Positions 7,701 through 16,979 are shown, counted from the first letter of the stretch. The stretch is DNA of 64,000 nt from Methylorubrum populi (GCF_002355515.1 NZ_AP014809.1:2318501-2382500), one strand, 5' to 3'. Translations and numbers: made by a program. The notes: a model not told the origin generated them from the sequence alone.

Positions 7701-9338
7701 ATGATCCGCGCCAGGGGCCAGAACGATACCGAAGGCCGTGCCGATGAGTCGGCGCCCGAGACGGCACCGCCCGATGCGCCCTCGCGCCGGGCCGTGATGG
7801 CAGGCCTGGCGGCCACCGGCTTCGCCGCGGCGATTCCGACCGCCGCCCTCGCGCAAGGCGAGGCCGGGGGCGTTCCCTTCGATCCCTCCGTCCTCGAACG
7901 GCAGGCGCAGGCGCTCGCCGCGCAGCCCTTCGACGGGCGCTTTCCGCCCCTGCCGCCGCCGCTCGCGAGCCTCGATTACGACGCCTACCGCGACATCCGC
8001 TTCCGGAAGGACCGGGCGTTCCTCGCCGAGGCCGGCGGGCCGTTCCGACTTCAACTGTTCCACCGCGGCTTTCTCTATGAGCGCCCCGTGGCGGTGAGCC
8101 TCGTGCGCGACGGGATCAGCACGCCGATCCCGTACGATCCGGCCCTGTTCGATTTCGGCCGGACGCGGATCGAGGGCGCGCTGCCGAGCGACCTGAACTT
8201 CGCCGGCATCCGCATCCACGCGCCTCTCAACCGGCCCGACCGGCTCGACGAACTCGTCGTCTTCGTCGGCGCCAGCTACTTCCGCTTCCTCGGGCAGGAT
8301 CAGCTCTACGGTCTCTCCGCCCGCGCGCTCGCGATCGGCACGGATGCCGAGAAGGAGGAGTTCCCGTTCTTCCGCGCCTTCTTCATCGAGGTTCCGCCCG
8401 CGGAGGCGAAGGCACTGACGATCCACGCCCTGCTCGACAGCCCCTCGGTCGCGGGCGCCTACCGCTTCATCATCGAGCCGGGCCGAAACACGACGGTGCG
8501 GGTGAGTGCGTCGCTCTATCCGCGGCAGGACCTGTCGACCGTCGGCCTCGCGCCGCTGACCTCGATGTACTTCATCGGCGAGACCGACCGCGGCCACAGC
8601 GACGATTACCGGCCGGAACTGCATGATTCCGACGGGCTCCAGATCGCCACCGGCTCCGGCGAGTGGCTGTGGCGGCCGCTCGACAACCCGCAGAACCGGC
8701 GGATCTCGACCTTCCTCGACCGCGACCCGAAAGGGTTCGGGCTGATGCAGCGCGACCGCGACTTTGCCAGCTACCAGGATCTCGAAGCCGGCTACGAGCG
8801 CCGCCCGGGCTACTTCGTCGAGCCCGAGGGCGCCTGGGGCGAGGGCAGCGTCGTTCTGATGGAACTGCCGACCGACAACGAGACGGCCGACAACATCGTC
8901 GCCTTCTGGCGCCCGCGGCAGCCCTATCGCGTGGGCGCGCCGGTGCGGCTCGCCTACCGCATCCGCGCGCATACGGGCGAGGAACTCCATCCGAACGGCA
9001 AGGTGGTGAACACCTTCATCGCCGAGCCCGCCGCGAGCGGCGCCGCGCGGCGGACCGCCGACGCCACCGCCCTGCGCAGCCGGCGCTTCCTGATCGATTT
9101 CGGCGGCGGCGCGCTGAAGACGCTGCTCGACGACCCGTCGCCGCCCGAGATCGTCGCCAGCGCGAGTGCGGGCCGGATCGTCGCGACCTCGATCGTCGCC
9201 AACCCGCATGTCGGCGGTTTTCGCGCGGCTCTCGACGTCCGGCTCGACGGGCCGGGCGCGACCGAGCTGAGGGCCTATCTGCGCAAGGGCGACCAGGCGC
9301 TGACCGAGACGTGGTCGTTTCCCTGGAGCGCGGCGTGA
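7701..9338 (+). CDS. Periplasmic glucan biosynthesis protein (OpgG/OpgD, MdoG family)
   Basis: OpgG/OpgD proteins act in the periplasm on osmoregulated beta-glucans. From the ATG at 7701 the protein has 545 residues. A twin-arginine export signal is visible: SRRAVMAGLAATGFAAAIP followed by ALA, with cleavage expected after about residue 51. The mature part starts with FDPSVLERQAQALAAQPF and contains family stretches such as YDAYRDIRFR, FQLFHRGF-like RLQLFHRGFLYERPV, ARALAIGT, EEFPFFRAFFIE, TSMYFIGE and RPELHDSDGL. The Tat signal is more typical of OpgD. An alternative GTG start at 7680 adds seven residues but has no visible ribosome-binding site, whereas GGATAGGG precedes 7701. The next gene overlaps the stop codon. 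Confidence 0.92.
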   Translation: MIRARGQNDTEGRADESAPETAPPDAPSRRAVMAGLAATGFAAAIPTAALAQGEAGGVPFDPSVLERQAQALAAQPFDGRFPPLPPPLASLDYDAYRDIRFRKDRAFLAEAGGPFRLQLFHRGFLYERPVAVSLVRDGISTPIPYDPALFDFGRTRIEGALPSDLNFAGIRIHAPLNRPDRLDELVVFVGASYFRFLGQDQLYGLSARALAIGTDAEKEEFPFFRAFFIEVPPAEAKALTIHALLDSPSVAGAYRFIIEPGRNTTVRVSASLYPRQDLSTVGLAPLTSMYFIGETDRGHSDDYRPELHDSDGLQIATGSGEWLWRPLDNPQNRRISTFLDRDPKGFGLMQRDRDFASYQDLEAGYERRPGYFVEPEGAWGEGSVVLMELPTDNETADNIVAFWRPRQPYRVGAPVRLAYRIRAHTGEELHPNGKVVNTFIAEPAASGAARRTADATALRSRRFLIDFGGGALKTLLDDPSPPEIVASASAGRIVATSIVANPHVGGFRAALDVRLDGPGATELRAYLRKGDQALTETWSFPWSAA

Positions 9339-9847
9339 GCACCCGCAGCGAGCGCGTCGCCGCCCGCCTGCCCGTGGCGATCCGGCCGGCCGGATTCGCC
9401 GACCTCGACGCGCTGGTGGCCCTCGAACACGCCGCCTTCGCCACCGACCGGGCCGAGCGGCGGGCGATCCGCCACGCGATCCGCTCGGCCAGCATGACCC
9501 TCCTCGTCGCGGTCGTGCGGGAGCCGGCGGAAGCGGGCGAGGCCGATATCCTCGTCGGCGCCGCCACCATCGAGCGGCGTCGCACCAGCCGCGTCGCCCG
9601 GCTCTCCTCGCTTGCGGTCGCACCCGCCCGCGCCGGGCTCGGGCTCGGGCGCCGGCTGCTGGAGGCGGCGGAGGCCGATGCCCGCAGCCACGGCTGCGCG
9701 CGGCTGCGCCTGGAGGTGCGGGCCGATAACGGCAGCGGCATCCGGCTCTACGAGCGGGGCGGCTATGCGCGCACCGGAACCAAGCCGGACTACTACGAGG
9801 ACGGAATGGAGGCGTGGTGCTACGAGAAAGCGCTGACCGAGGGCTGA
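9335..9847 (+). CDS. GNAT family N-acetyltransferase (RimI-like)
   Basis: This 170-residue enzyme has the GNAT layout: IRPAGFADLDALVALEHAAF at the N-terminus, the acetyl-CoA strand and loop LSSLAVAPARAGLGLGRRLL, LRLEVRADNGSGIRLYERGG and a terminal YYEDGMEAWCYEK. These fit the RimI-like ribosomal-protein/small-molecule acetyltransferase group. The start is the GTG at 9335, which overlaps the stop of the glucan gene in a GTGA arrangement, so the two are translationally coupled. The coupling is odd because the glucan protein is periplasmic while GNAT enzymes act in the cytosol. The acceptor is not predictable. Confidence 0.88.
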   Translation: MSTRSERVAARLPVAIRPAGFADLDALVALEHAAFATDRAERRAIRHAIRSASMTLLVAVVREPAEAGEADILVGAATIERRRTSRVARLSSLAVAPARAGLGLGRRLLEAAEADARSHGCARLRLEVRADNGSGIRLYERGGYARTGTKPDYYEDGMEAWCYEKALTEG

Positions 9848-9856
9848 TTGAGAGCC

Positions 9857-9913
9857 GACATGCCAGTGTCATGTCCCCTTGTGCGCCGCAGCGCAGGTGC
9901 GCCAGCGCACTGG
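9857..9913. repeat. Nested inverted repeats ahead of the old yellow enzyme gene
   Basis: GACATG (9857-9862) is mirrored by CATGTC (9870-9875) with a 7-bp spacer. CCAGTG (9863-9868) pairs with CACTGG (9908-9913), and GTGCGC (9881-9886) with GCGCAC (9905-9910). This could be the terminator of the upstream acetyltransferase, or an operator for the alkene reductase, whose relatives are often under TetR-type control. Confidence 0.4.
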
Positions 9914-10015
9914 CGAACCGGTAGGGCGGATACAAGGTTTGGCTCACCCGAGGGCGGCTCGCGCGGCTGCGACCGAGCGCCCGGAGACCTGCCTTCCCCT
10001 ATCATAGAGTGTTGA

Positions 10016-11104
10016 ATGCCTACTCTGTTCGACCCGATCACGCTCGGCGCGCTGAAGCTGCCGAACCGCATCCTCATGGCCCCGCTGACCCGTGCCCGCG
10101 GCACCCGGACCCACGTCCCGACGCCGGTGATGGCCGAGTATTACGCCCAGCGCGCCGGTGCCGGCCTCATCATCTCCGAGGCCACCGGCATCAGCCAGGA
10201 AGGGCTCGGCTGGCCCTATGCACCGGGCATCTGGTCCGACGAGCAGACCGAGGCCTGGAAGCCGGTGGTGAAGGCGGTCCACGACGCGGGCGGGCGCATC
10301 GTCTGCCAGCTCTGGCACATGGGCTACCTCGTCCATTCCGACTTTCTCGGCGGCGAGCCGCCGGTCGCCCCTTCGGTCGCCACGGCGCCGGACGAGGCGC
10401 ATACCTATGACGGCAAGAAGCCCTACAGCCAGGCCCGCGCGCTGCGCGAGGACGAGATCCCGCGCCTCATCGCCGATTACGAGCGGGCCGCGCGGAACGC
10501 CGTGGCGGCGGGCTTCGACGGCGTGCAGATCCACGCGGCGAACGGCTACCTGCTCGACGAGTTCATCCGCGACGGCAGCAACAAGCGCAGCGACCGCTAC
10601 GGCGGCTCGCCCGAGAACCGGGTGCGGCTGGTGACCAAGGTGGCGCAGGCGGTGGCCGGCGTCGTCGGCGCGGACCGCACCGGCATCCGCTTCTCGCCCA
10701 ACGGCCCGATCCAGGGCGTGGACGATTCCAACCCGCACGAGGTCTTCGGTCTGGCCGCCGAGATGATGGAGCGCGTCGGCCTCGCCTTCATCGAGATGCG
10801 CGAGCCCGGCCCGGACGGCACCTTCGGCAAGGCGACGGTGCCGCCGGTGGCGCCGGTGATCAAGGAGCGCTTCGGCGGTCCGGTCATCCTCAACTGCGAC
10901 TACGACGCCGAGCGCGCCAAGCAGGCGGTCGCCTCCGGCGAGGCCGACGCCATCGCCTTCGGCCGGCCCTACATCGCCAATCCCGATCTGGTCGAGCGCA
11001 TCGCCCAGGGCCTGCCGTTCGCCAAGGACGACATGAAGACCTGGTACAGCCAGGGGCCGGAAGGCTACGTCGATTACCCGACCGCGTCGCAGAAGGCGGC
11101 GTGA
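10016..11104 (+). CDS. Old yellow enzyme family alkene reductase (NemA-like)
   Basis: This FMN enzyme reduces activated C=C bonds of enones, maleimides or nitro compounds with NADPH. The 362-residue length fits. Visible family features are MAPLTRARG with the FMN-tuning Thr25, the substrate pair His173/Asn176 in QIHAANGYL, the long signature DEFIRDGSNKRSDRYGGS, and the phosphate-binding stretch EADAIAFGRPYIANPDL near the C-terminus. It is a single gene: a hairpin follows, and an upstream inverted repeat may be an operator. The physiological substrate is unknown; detoxification of electrophiles is the usual proposal for the group. Confidence 0.95.
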   Translation: MPTLFDPITLGALKLPNRILMAPLTRARGTRTHVPTPVMAEYYAQRAGAGLIISEATGISQEGLGWPYAPGIWSDEQTEAWKPVVKAVHDAGGRIVCQLWHMGYLVHSDFLGGEPPVAPSVATAPDEAHTYDGKKPYSQARALREDEIPRLIADYERAARNAVAAGFDGVQIHAANGYLLDEFIRDGSNKRSDRYGGSPENRVRLVTKVAQAVAGVVGADRTGIRFSPNGPIQGVDDSNPHEVFGLAAEMMERVGLAFIEMREPGPDGTFGKATVPPVAPVIKERFGGPVILNCDYDAERAKQAVASGEADAIAFGRPYIANPDLVERIAQGLPFAKDDMKTWYSQGPEGYVDYPTASQKAA

Positions 11105-11113
11105 GGCGCGGGA

Positions 11114-11131
11114 GCCGGCCTGCGGGCCGGC
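11114..11131 (+). terminator. Hairpin after the alkene reductase gene
   Basis: A 7-bp perfect GC stem (11114-11120 with 11125-11131) with a TGCG loop starts 9 bp after the stop codon. A second imperfect stem AGGCGG/CCGCCT with following TTCGTTT lies at about 11151-11184. There is no strong U-run, so this is terminator-like rather than certain. Confidence 0.4.
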
Positions 11132-11202
11132 CCGCATCGTCGAACTGAGGAGGCGGTCTCGCGGGAGCGGGGCCGCCTTCGTTTCTGCGGAGACCCGAGC
11201 CC

Positions 11203-11928
11203 GTGAGTGGCACGACGCCGGAGGCCGTTCCCTATCGTCTCGTCGCCTTCGACTTCGACGGGACGCTCGCCGACACCTTCCCCTGGTTCTGCGCCCATCT
11301 CAACGACGTGGCCGCGCGCTACGGCTTCCGCCGGGTCGAGGCCGGCGAGACCGAGCGGCTGCGGGCCTTGAGCGCGCGAGCGATCCTCAAGGATCTCGGC
11401 ATTCCGGCCTGGAAGGTGCCCCTGATCGCCCGTCACATGCGCGCGCTCGCGACCCGCGCGGCCGCGCAGGTGCGGCTGTTTCCCGGCGTGCCGGAGATGC
11501 TGACGGATCTCGATGCGGCGGGATTTTCGCTGGCCGTCGTCAGCTCGAACAGCGAGGCGAATGTCCGCCGGGCGCTCGGCGCATCGGCCGGGCTGATCCG
11601 CCGCTTCGATTGCGGCGCCGCGCTCTTCGGCAAGGCGCGACATCTCCGCGCGGTGGCGCGGGCGGAAGGCATCGACCCCGCTGCGATGCTGGCGGTCGGC
11701 GACGAGATCCGGGATGCCGAGGCGGCGGCGCGGGCTGGCTGCGCCTTCGCCGCGGTGGCCTGGGGCTACAACAGTCCCGAGGCTCTGGCCGATGTGAGGC
11801 CGGCCCACCTGTTCGCCGAACCGGGCGAGGTCGCCCGGGCCCTCGCGGGCCCGGCCGGACGCTCTTACTGCCCCGCGCGGGCGCCGGGGACGACCGAGGC
11901 GCCGGCACCGCTGCCGAACGGCTCGTAG
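11203..11928 (+). CDS. HAD superfamily hydrolase (phosphoglycolate phosphatase-like)
   Basis: The protein has 241 residues from a GTG start. HAD motif I is FDFDGTLAD with nucleophile Asp17 and acid/base Asp19; motif II is AVVSSNSE with the conserved Ser; motif III Lys is in FGKARHLRAV; motif IV is AVGDEIRDAEAA. The alpha-helical cap between motifs I and II places it with phosphoglycolate phosphatase/beta-phosphoglucomutase relatives. The substrate is not predictable. Its last 64 bp overlap the 3' end of bamE on the opposite strand, and the C-terminal tail YCPARAPGTTEAPAPLPNGS is therefore shaped by the coding needs of bamE and may be dispensable. Confidence 0.9.
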   Translation: MSGTTPEAVPYRLVAFDFDGTLADTFPWFCAHLNDVAARYGFRRVEAGETERLRALSARAILKDLGIPAWKVPLIARHMRALATRAAAQVRLFPGVPEMLTDLDAAGFSLAVVSSNSEANVRRALGASAGLIRRFDCGAALFGKARHLRAVARAEGIDPAAMLAVGDEIRDAEAAARAGCAFAAVAWGYNSPEALADVRPAHLFAEPGEVARALAGPAGRSYCPARAPGTTEAPAPLPNGS

Positions 11929-12362
11929 CGGGTCAGGCCGCGGAAGAGCTGGCTGATGAAGGCACGGTCGGCGCCGCTGGCGGGGGTCTTGCGCTCGATG
12001 AAGTCGAACACGCGCCCGTCCTGCAGACCGTAGAGCGCCACGCGCTCCACCTTCATGCCTTGGTTGAAGTAGATCGCCGTGACCTTCTGGTCTTCGAGCT
12101 GCTCGCCGAGGAACATCACCGTGCGGCGGGTGTTCTGGGTGATGTAGTACCAGGACTTGTTGCCGACCGTGGAAACGGTGGACGGCGTGCCGAGGATCTG
12201 CAGCACCTGCTCGGCGCCCATGCCCGGCTTCACCGTGGCAAGGGCCGCCTGATCAATCTGATAGCCGTGGCGGATCTCCTCGCCGATGCAGCCTGATACG
12301 CCGATCGCGACGGAGCCGAGAACGGCCGCGCGGGCAAGCGACGAGACGAGACGGCGCGACAT
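11865..12362 (-). CDS. bamE: Outer membrane protein assembly factor BamE (SmpA/OmlA)
   Basis: BamE is the small lipoprotein of the BAM complex that inserts beta-barrel proteins into the outer membrane. The protein has 165 residues. A lipoprotein signal ends in the lipobox GVSGC with the lipidated Cys25. The SmpA/OmlA core follows: VKPGMGAEQVLQILGTPS, NKSWYYITQNTRRTVMF and KVTAIYFNQ. The start at 12362 places the signal peptide at the N-terminus; longer readings add sequence that is not signal-like. It is divergent from the CBP3-like gene. Its partner bamA lies at 50.4-53.0 kb of the same window. The convergent HAD gene overlaps its last 64 bp. Confidence 0.93.
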   Translation of the reverse strand: MSRRLVSSLARAAVLGSVAIGVSGCIGEEIRHGYQIDQAALATVKPGMGAEQVLQILGTPSTVSTVGNKSWYYITQNTRRTVMFLGEQLEDQKVTAIYFNQGMKVERVALYGLQDGRVFDFIERKTPASGADRAFISQLFRGLTRYEPFGSGAGASVVPGARAGQ

Positions 12363-12519
12363 CGGCCCCCCTGATTTCCTGCCAATAGGGCCTGCATCCG
12401 CGGCGCGTTTGAACTCGCGCGTCTTCGGACTTGCACCCTGGTCCGCGGTTGCCGTACCGCGGGGATATGGCTTTGACAAGGCAAGCTCGGCCACAGCGCC
12501 GGCCCATCCGGTGGATCGC

Positions 12520-13086
12520 ATGTTAGCGGGGCTGTTCCGCCGCGCCGAACGGCGCCGCCGCACCATCCGGACGCTGCACCAGAGGATCGGCGAGGCCGCG
12601 CGCCGGCCCGGCCTCTACACGGCGCTCGGCGTGCCCGACACCGTGGAGGGCCGGTTCGAGGGCTTGAGCCTGCACGTCATCCTCGTGCTGCGCCGCCTCG
12701 GCCAATTGCCGCCGCCGGCCGCGGACGTGGCGCAGGATCTGGTCGATTCCGTCTTCATGCAGCTCGACGCCTCGCTGCGCGAGCTCGGCATCGGCGATAT
12801 GGGGGTGCCGAAGCGCATCAAGAAGCTCGGCGCCTCCTTCTACGCGCGGGCCGGAGCCTACGGCGCCGCGCTCGACGCCGGCGACCGGGCGGCCCTGGCC
12901 GATGCGCTCGCCCGCAATGCGCTCGACGGCGCCACGCCCGAGGCCGCGGCTCCGCTCGCCTCCTATGTGGAGGCCGCCGCCGCGGCGCTGGCGGCGCAGG
13001 ATCTCGATGGCCTGCTGGAGCAGGGGCCGCGCTTCCCCGAGCCTGCGCCCGAGCCCGCGGCCGATATGTCAGGAGACCATCGATGA
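12520..13086 (+). CDS. Ubiquinol-cytochrome c chaperone (CBP3/UQCC1 family)
   Basis: The protein of 188 residues starts MLAGLFRRAERRRRTI. The core LYTALGVPDTVEGRFEGLSL, the helix DLVDSVFMQLDASLRELGIGD and MGVPKRIKKLGASFYARAGAY are characteristic of the CBP3/UQCC1 family, which assists cytochrome bc1 complex assembly in mitochondria and alphaproteobacteria. The gene divergently faces bamE and overlaps the DUF177 gene by 4 bp (ATGA), a pairing that is widely conserved in Alphaproteobacteria. Function in the bacterium is inferred from the mitochondrial relatives. Longer upstream readings exist but cross the bamE promoter region and lack homology. Confidence 0.9.
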   Translation: MLAGLFRRAERRRRTIRTLHQRIGEAARRPGLYTALGVPDTVEGRFEGLSLHVILVLRRLGQLPPPAADVAQDLVDSVFMQLDASLRELGIGDMGVPKRIKKLGASFYARAGAYGAALDAGDRAALADALARNALDGATPEAAAPLASYVEAAAAALAAQDLDGLLEQGPRFPEPAPEPAADMSGDHR

Positions 13087-13601
13087 CGCCGAAGCCCGAG
13101 GGGCCGCTCTCGCGCTCCGTCAATGTCGAGCGCCTGCCGAAAGACCGTGCCGAGATCGTCGTCGAGGCAACCCCGGCGGAGTGCGAGGCGCTGGCCCGCG
13201 ACTTCAAGATCCCGGCGATCCGCGACCTCGTCGGCCGCTTCTCCTTGAGCGGCTCGCTGACGCGGCTGCGGGCGGAAGGCCGGGTCGAGGCGACCGTGAC
13301 GCAGGTCTGCACCGTGACCCTGGAGCCGTTCGAGGCGAAGGTGTCCGAGCCGGTCGAGGTCGAGTTCACCAATGCCGACATCCTGGAGGGCACCGAGGCC
13401 GAGGATGTCGACCTGCCCGACCCGATCGTGAACGGGCGCGTTGATTTCGGCGTTCTGACCGCCGAGTTCCTGGCGCTGGGCATCGACCCCTATCCGCGCA
13501 AGCCCGGCGTCGCTTTCGAGCCGGTGACAATCGGCGAGGAGCCGCTGCCCTTCTCCGACCTCGCCGCGCTGCGGGCCAAGCTCGGTCAAGACAAGACGTG
13601 A
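13083..13601 (+). CDS. DUF177 / YceD family protein
   Basis: The 172-residue protein matches the alphaproteobacterial YceD/DUF177 layout: an N-terminal SRSVNVERLPKD strand, the core FSLSGSLTRLRAEGRVEATV, the conserved Cys segment QVCTVTLEPFEAKVSEPVEVEF, and the acidic tail DLPDPIVNGRVDFGVLTAEF. DUF177 proteins are linked to 23S rRNA accumulation in plants and bacteria, and genes of this family usually precede rpmF and plsX. Here plsX follows after 193 bp, but rpmF is not between them. The ATG overlaps the preceding stop by 4 bp, so the two are translationally coupled. Confidence 0.9.
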   Translation: MTPKPEGPLSRSVNVERLPKDRAEIVVEATPAECEALARDFKIPAIRDLVGRFSLSGSLTRLRAEGRVEATVTQVCTVTLEPFEAKVSEPVEVEFTNADILEGTEAEDVDLPDPIVNGRVDFGVLTAEFLALGIDPYPRKPGVAFEPVTIGEEPLPFSDLAALRAKLGQDKT

Positions 13602-13794
13602 CCGACAAAACGTGACCGATAAGGGGTAAACAGCGGGCCAGCCGGCCCTCTGGCCGACATCCGCGCGACAAAAAGTTGAGTTTTCGTTTGCCCGGCGGGG
13701 CGCTGCCGCTATTTTGCGCCGCCGATTCCGGGGCCTCCGACGCCCCTTCACGCTCGCTGCCCGCCGGCTTTCCCCGCGGCGTCCCGAAGGAACC

Positions 13795-14865
13795 ATGTCG
13801 AACCGCGTTTGCATCTCGCTCGACGCCATGGGCGGCGATCACGGCCCCACGACCGTCGTGCCCGGCGCGGCCATCGCCCGCGAGCGGCACCCTGAGCTTC
13901 ATTTCATCCTGTTCGGCGACGAGGCGGTGGTGCGCCCCCTCGTCGAGGCCGAGCCGCGCCTCAACGGCGCCGTCGAGATCCGCCACACCACCGTCGCGGT
14001 GGCCATGGACGACAAGCCGAGCCAGGCGGTGCGCCAGGGCCGGGGCAAGTCCTCGATGTGGCGGGCGATCCAGGCGGTGCGCGACGGCGAGGCGCAGGCC
14101 GCGGTCTCGGCCGGCAATACCGGCGCGCTGATGGCGATGTCGAAAATCTGCCTGAAGACCATGGCCGGCATCGAGCGCCCGGCCATCGCCTGCCTCTGGC
14201 CGACGGTGCGCGGCGAGAGCGTGGTGCTCGATGTCGGCGCCACCATCGGCACGGATGCCGAACATCTGGTCGAGATGGCGGTGATGGGCTCGGCCATGGC
14301 CCGCATCGTCCTCGACGTCGAGCGGCCGACGGTCGGCCTGCTCAATGTCGGCACCGAGGAGATGAAGGGCAACGAGGCCGTGAAGGAGGCCGCCCGCCTC
14401 CTGCGCGAGTCGGAGCCGGCGAACTTCACCTATCACGGCTTCGTCGAGGGCACCGATCTCGGCCGCGGCACCACCGACGTGGTGGTGACCGAGGGCTTCA
14501 CCGGCAACATCGCCCTCAAGACGGCGGAAGGCACCGCCAAGCAGATCGCCTCCTACCTGAAGGCGGCGATGGGGCGGACGCTGTCGGCCAAGATCGGCTA
14601 CCTGTTCGCGCGTCAAGCCTTCGCGGCGCTGCGCGAGAAGATGAACCCGAGCCGCGCCAATGGCGGCGTGTTTCTCGGGCTCGAGGGCATCGTCATCAAG
14701 AGCCACGGCTCGGAGAACGCGCAGGGCTTCGCGGCCGCCGTCGATCTTGCCCACGACATGGCCCGCCACGACCTGATGCGCACGATTCGCGACATGCTGG
14801 AACAGACGCCGTCGGTCGCCGCCGGTATGGGCGCCGGGCTCGATGCCAGCTTGGCCCAGAAATGA
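13795..14865 (+). CDS. plsX: Phosphate acyltransferase PlsX
   Basis: PlsX converts acyl-ACP and phosphate into acyl-phosphate, the donor for PlsY in phospholipid synthesis. The protein has 356 residues from the ATG at 13795, which is preceded by GAAGGA. Family motifs are [11 protein letters not shown] at the N-terminus, [50 protein letters not shown] and a C-terminal [16 protein letters not shown]. It is peripheral to the inner membrane in studied bacteria. fabH follows 46 bp downstream, the standard plsX-fabH pair. Confidence 0.97.
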   Translation: MSNRVCISLDAMGGDHGPTTVVPGAAIARERHPELHFILFGDEAVVRPLVEAEPRLNGAVEIRHTTVAVAMDDKPSQAVRQGRGKSSMWRAIQAVRDGEAQAAVSAGNTGALMAMSKICLKTMAGIERPAIACLWPTVRGESVVLDVGATIGTDAEHLVEMAVMGSAMARIVLDVERPTVGLLNVGTEEMKGNEAVKEAARLLRESEPANFTYHGFVEGTDLGRGTTDVVVTEGFTGNIALKTAEGTAKQIASYLKAAMGRTLSAKIGYLFARQAFAALREKMNPSRANGGVFLGLEGIVIKSHGSENAQGFAAAVDLAHDMARHDLMRTIRDMLEQTPSVAAGMGAGLDASLAQK

Positions 14866-14911
14866 CCCCGCAAGTGAGCCCGGCAGAGAAGTTGAGAAAG
14901 GGACGGATCTG

Positions 14912-15892
14912 ATGGCGCATCGGCGCTCCGTCGTGGTCGGCTGCGGGGCGTACCTGCCCGAGACCGTCGTCACGAACACAGACCTCGCCGAGCGCGGGAT
15001 CGACACCTCCGACGAGTGGATCATCCAGCGCACCGGCATCCGCCAGCGCCACATCGCGCGGCCCGACGAGACGACGTCGGTGCTCGGCACCCGCGCGGCG
15101 CGCGCGGCGCTCGACGAGGCCGGGCTCTCGCCCGCCGACATCGACCTCGTGATCTGCGCGACCTCGACGCCCGACCACACCTTCCCCTCGACGGCGACCC
15201 AGATCCAGGCGGCGCTCGGGATCGAGGGCGGCTTTGCCTTCGACCTCCAGGCGGTCTGCGCCGGCTTCGTCTACGCGGTGGCCACCGCCGACCGCTTCCT
15301 GACCACGGGCAGCGCCAAGCGCGCCCTGGTGATCGGCGCCGAGACCTTTTCGCGACTGCTCGACTGGGAGGACCGCACCACCTGCGTCCTGTTCGGCGAC
15401 GGCGCGGGGGCCATTGTGCTGGAGGCCCGCGACGGCGAGGGCACGAAGGATGACCGCGGCGTCCTGTCGAGCTGCCTGCGCTCCGACGGGCGTCACCGGG
15501 CGAAGCTCTACGTCGATGGCGGCCCCGGCTCGACCGGCACCACCGGCAAGCTGCGGATGGAGGGCCGCGAGGTGTTCCGTTTCGCCGTCGGCTCGGTGAC
15601 CGACGTGATCGCGGAGGCCTTCCACGCCTCCGGCACCACCGCCGAGGATCTGGCGTGGTTCGTGCCGCATCAGGCCAACCGGCGGATCATCGAGGCCTCG
15701 GCCGACAAGCTCGGCATCGCCCGCGAGAAGGTGGTGCTGACCGTCGATCGCCACGGCAACACCTCGGCGGCCTCGATCCCGCTCGCGCTCGATGCCGCCC
15801 GCCGCGACGGGCGCATCCGCGAGGGCGACCTCGTGATGATCGAGGCGATCGGCGGCGGCTTCACCTGGGGCGCCGCCCTCATCCGCTGGTAG
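14912..15892 (+). CDS. fabH: Beta-ketoacyl-ACP synthase III
   Basis: FabH condenses acetyl-CoA with malonyl-ACP to start each fatty acid chain. The protein has 326 residues. The catalytic triad is complete: Cys116 in [11 protein letters not shown], His253 in [11 protein letters not shown] and Asn283 in [11 protein letters not shown]. The C-terminus [16 protein letters not shown] is typical. GAGAAAGGGA lies a few bases upstream of the ATG at 14912. It belongs with plsX upstream; ihfA and a merR gene follow as in other Alphaproteobacteria. Confidence 0.97.
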   Translation: MAHRRSVVVGCGAYLPETVVTNTDLAERGIDTSDEWIIQRTGIRQRHIARPDETTSVLGTRAARAALDEAGLSPADIDLVICATSTPDHTFPSTATQIQAALGIEGGFAFDLQAVCAGFVYAVATADRFLTTGSAKRALVIGAETFSRLLDWEDRTTCVLFGDGAGAIVLEARDGEGTKDDRGVLSSCLRSDGRHRAKLYVDGGPGSTGTTGKLRMEGREVFRFAVGSVTDVIAEAFHASGTTAEDLAWFVPHQANRRIIEASADKLGIAREKVVLTVDRHGNTSAASIPLALDAARRDGRIREGDLVMIEAIGGGFTWGAALIRW

Positions 15893-15924
15893 GCGACGCG
15901 CGCCGGATCGGGACTGGGTTTTAT

Positions 15925-15971
15925 GTCAACCGCAAGGTTCTGTTGACCGTCGTCCCTCTGCCGATTAGCGT
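15925..15971 (+). promoter_or_regulatory. Candidate promoter with overlapping inverted repeat upstream of ihfA
   Basis: TTGACC (15943-15948) is spaced 17 bp from TAGCGT (15966-15971). An inverted pair GTCAAC (15925-15930) / GTTGAC (15942-15947) overlaps the -35, so a repressor site is possible. The -10 is weak. Confidence 0.35.
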
Positions 15972-16101
15972 GTTCGATCATAGAGATACACGGCGAGATC
16001 CTGTTTCCGGGGGCCTCGCGCGGCATTTGAGCGGAGAGAGCGTCCGAGCGTCCCGAAAAGGACGGCCCGGAGGCAAAAAACTCGGCCGGAAGGGGGAGCG
16101 C

Positions 16102-16428
16102 ATGGCGGGCAAGACGGTCACACGCGCCGATTTGAGCGAGGCCGTTTACCAGCAGGTCGGCCTGTCGCGGGCCGAATCGGCCGCCCTGGTCGAGACGGTG
16201 CTCGGCGAGATCTGCAACTGCCTGTCCTCGGGCGAGACGGTGAAGCTGTCCTCGTTCGGCTCCTTCGTCGTCCGCTCCAAGGGCAAGCGCATCGGCCGCA
16301 ACCCGAAGACCGGCGTCGAGGTCGAGATCGAGCCGCGGCAGGTCATGGTGTTCAAGCCGTCGAACGTGCTCAAGGCGCGCATCAACGGCGGCCACGTCAA
16401 CGGGCTCGACACGGACGAGGACGAGTGA
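16102..16428 (+). CDS. ihfA: Integration host factor subunit alpha
   Basis: IHF-alpha pairs with IHF-beta to bend DNA in the nucleoid, at sigma-54 promoters and at recombination sites. The protein has 108 residues. It shows the HU/IHF fold: [35 protein letters not shown], then the beta-arm [14 protein letters not shown] with the intercalating proline, and [12 protein letters not shown]. The ATG at 16102 has AGGGGGAG just upstream. The acidic C-terminal tail DTDEDE is common in alphaproteobacterial IhfA. The merR-type gene follows after 68 bp. Confidence 0.96.
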   Translation: MAGKTVTRADLSEAVYQQVGLSRAESAALVETVLGEICNCLSSGETVKLSSFGSFVVRSKGKRIGRNPKTGVEVEIEPRQVMVFKPSNVLKARINGGHVNGLDTDEDE

Positions 16429-16431
16429 TCC

Positions 16432-16449
16432 GGCCGGGCCATCCCGGCC
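16432..16449 (+). terminator. Short hairpin after ihfA
   Basis: A 7-bp stem (16432-16438 with 16443-16449) and CCAT loop begins 4 bp after the ihfA stop. No U-run follows, so it may only attenuate reading into the merR gene. Confidence 0.35.
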
Positions 16450-16496
16450 CGCTCCCGCGCATATCGGTTTGAGGCGCTGCCATAGGACTGCCGATC

Positions 16497-16979
16497 ATGG
16501 GACTGCCGATGGAATCCCCCGCTCTCGAATCATCCGCCGACGAGGAGCGCGGCGAGAAGAGCCCCGGCGCCTTCCGCACCATCACCGAGGTCTCCGAGGA
16601 TCTCGGCGTGCCCCAGCACGTCCTGCGCTTCTGGGAGAGCCGGTTCAGCCAGATCAAGCCGACGAAGCGGGCCGGCGGCCGGCGCTACTACCGCCCGGAG
16701 GATGTCGACCTCGTCAAGGGCGTGAGCTGCCTGTTGCGCGGAAAGGGCTACACGATCCGCGGGGCCCAGCGCGTCCTCAAGGAGAGCGGCGTGCGCTTCG
16801 TCCAGGCGCTCGGCCGGGGTGAAGCCGAGGTTGGTGCACCGACCGGCGCCGACCGGGACGAGGAGAGCGTCGAGGCCGCCGCCGCCGATCGCCGCTCCCT
16901 GGAAGGGGCGCTCGCCGAACTGCGCGCCTGCCGGGCCCTGCTTGCAAACCTCGACGAGACGGATCACGAGGCCGCCTGA
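16497..16979 (+). CDS. MerR family transcriptional regulator
   Basis: The protein has 160 residues. A MerR winged-helix DNA-binding domain occupies residues about 26-95: [40 protein letters not shown] and [20 protein letters not shown]. The C-terminal 60 residues are acidic, Ala-rich and helical, without metal-binding cysteines, so this is not a metal sensor. The ihfA-merR order is conserved in Alphaproteobacteria, but the ligand and target are unknown. A second start at 16509 is possible. Confidence 0.92.
   Translation: MGLPMESPALESSADEERGEKSPGAFRTITEVSEDLGVPQHVLRFWESRFSQIKPTKRAGGRRYYRPEDVDLVKGVSCLLRGKGYTIRGAQRVLKESGVRFVQALGRGEAEVGAPTGADRDEESVEAAAADRRSLEGALAELRACRALLANLDETDHEAA

Noticed and set aside
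7641..9947. A 768-codon minus-strand frame opposite the glucan gene
   Set aside because: It covers two well-supported plus-strand genes and has a shadow composition including long Arg/Ala/Pro runs.
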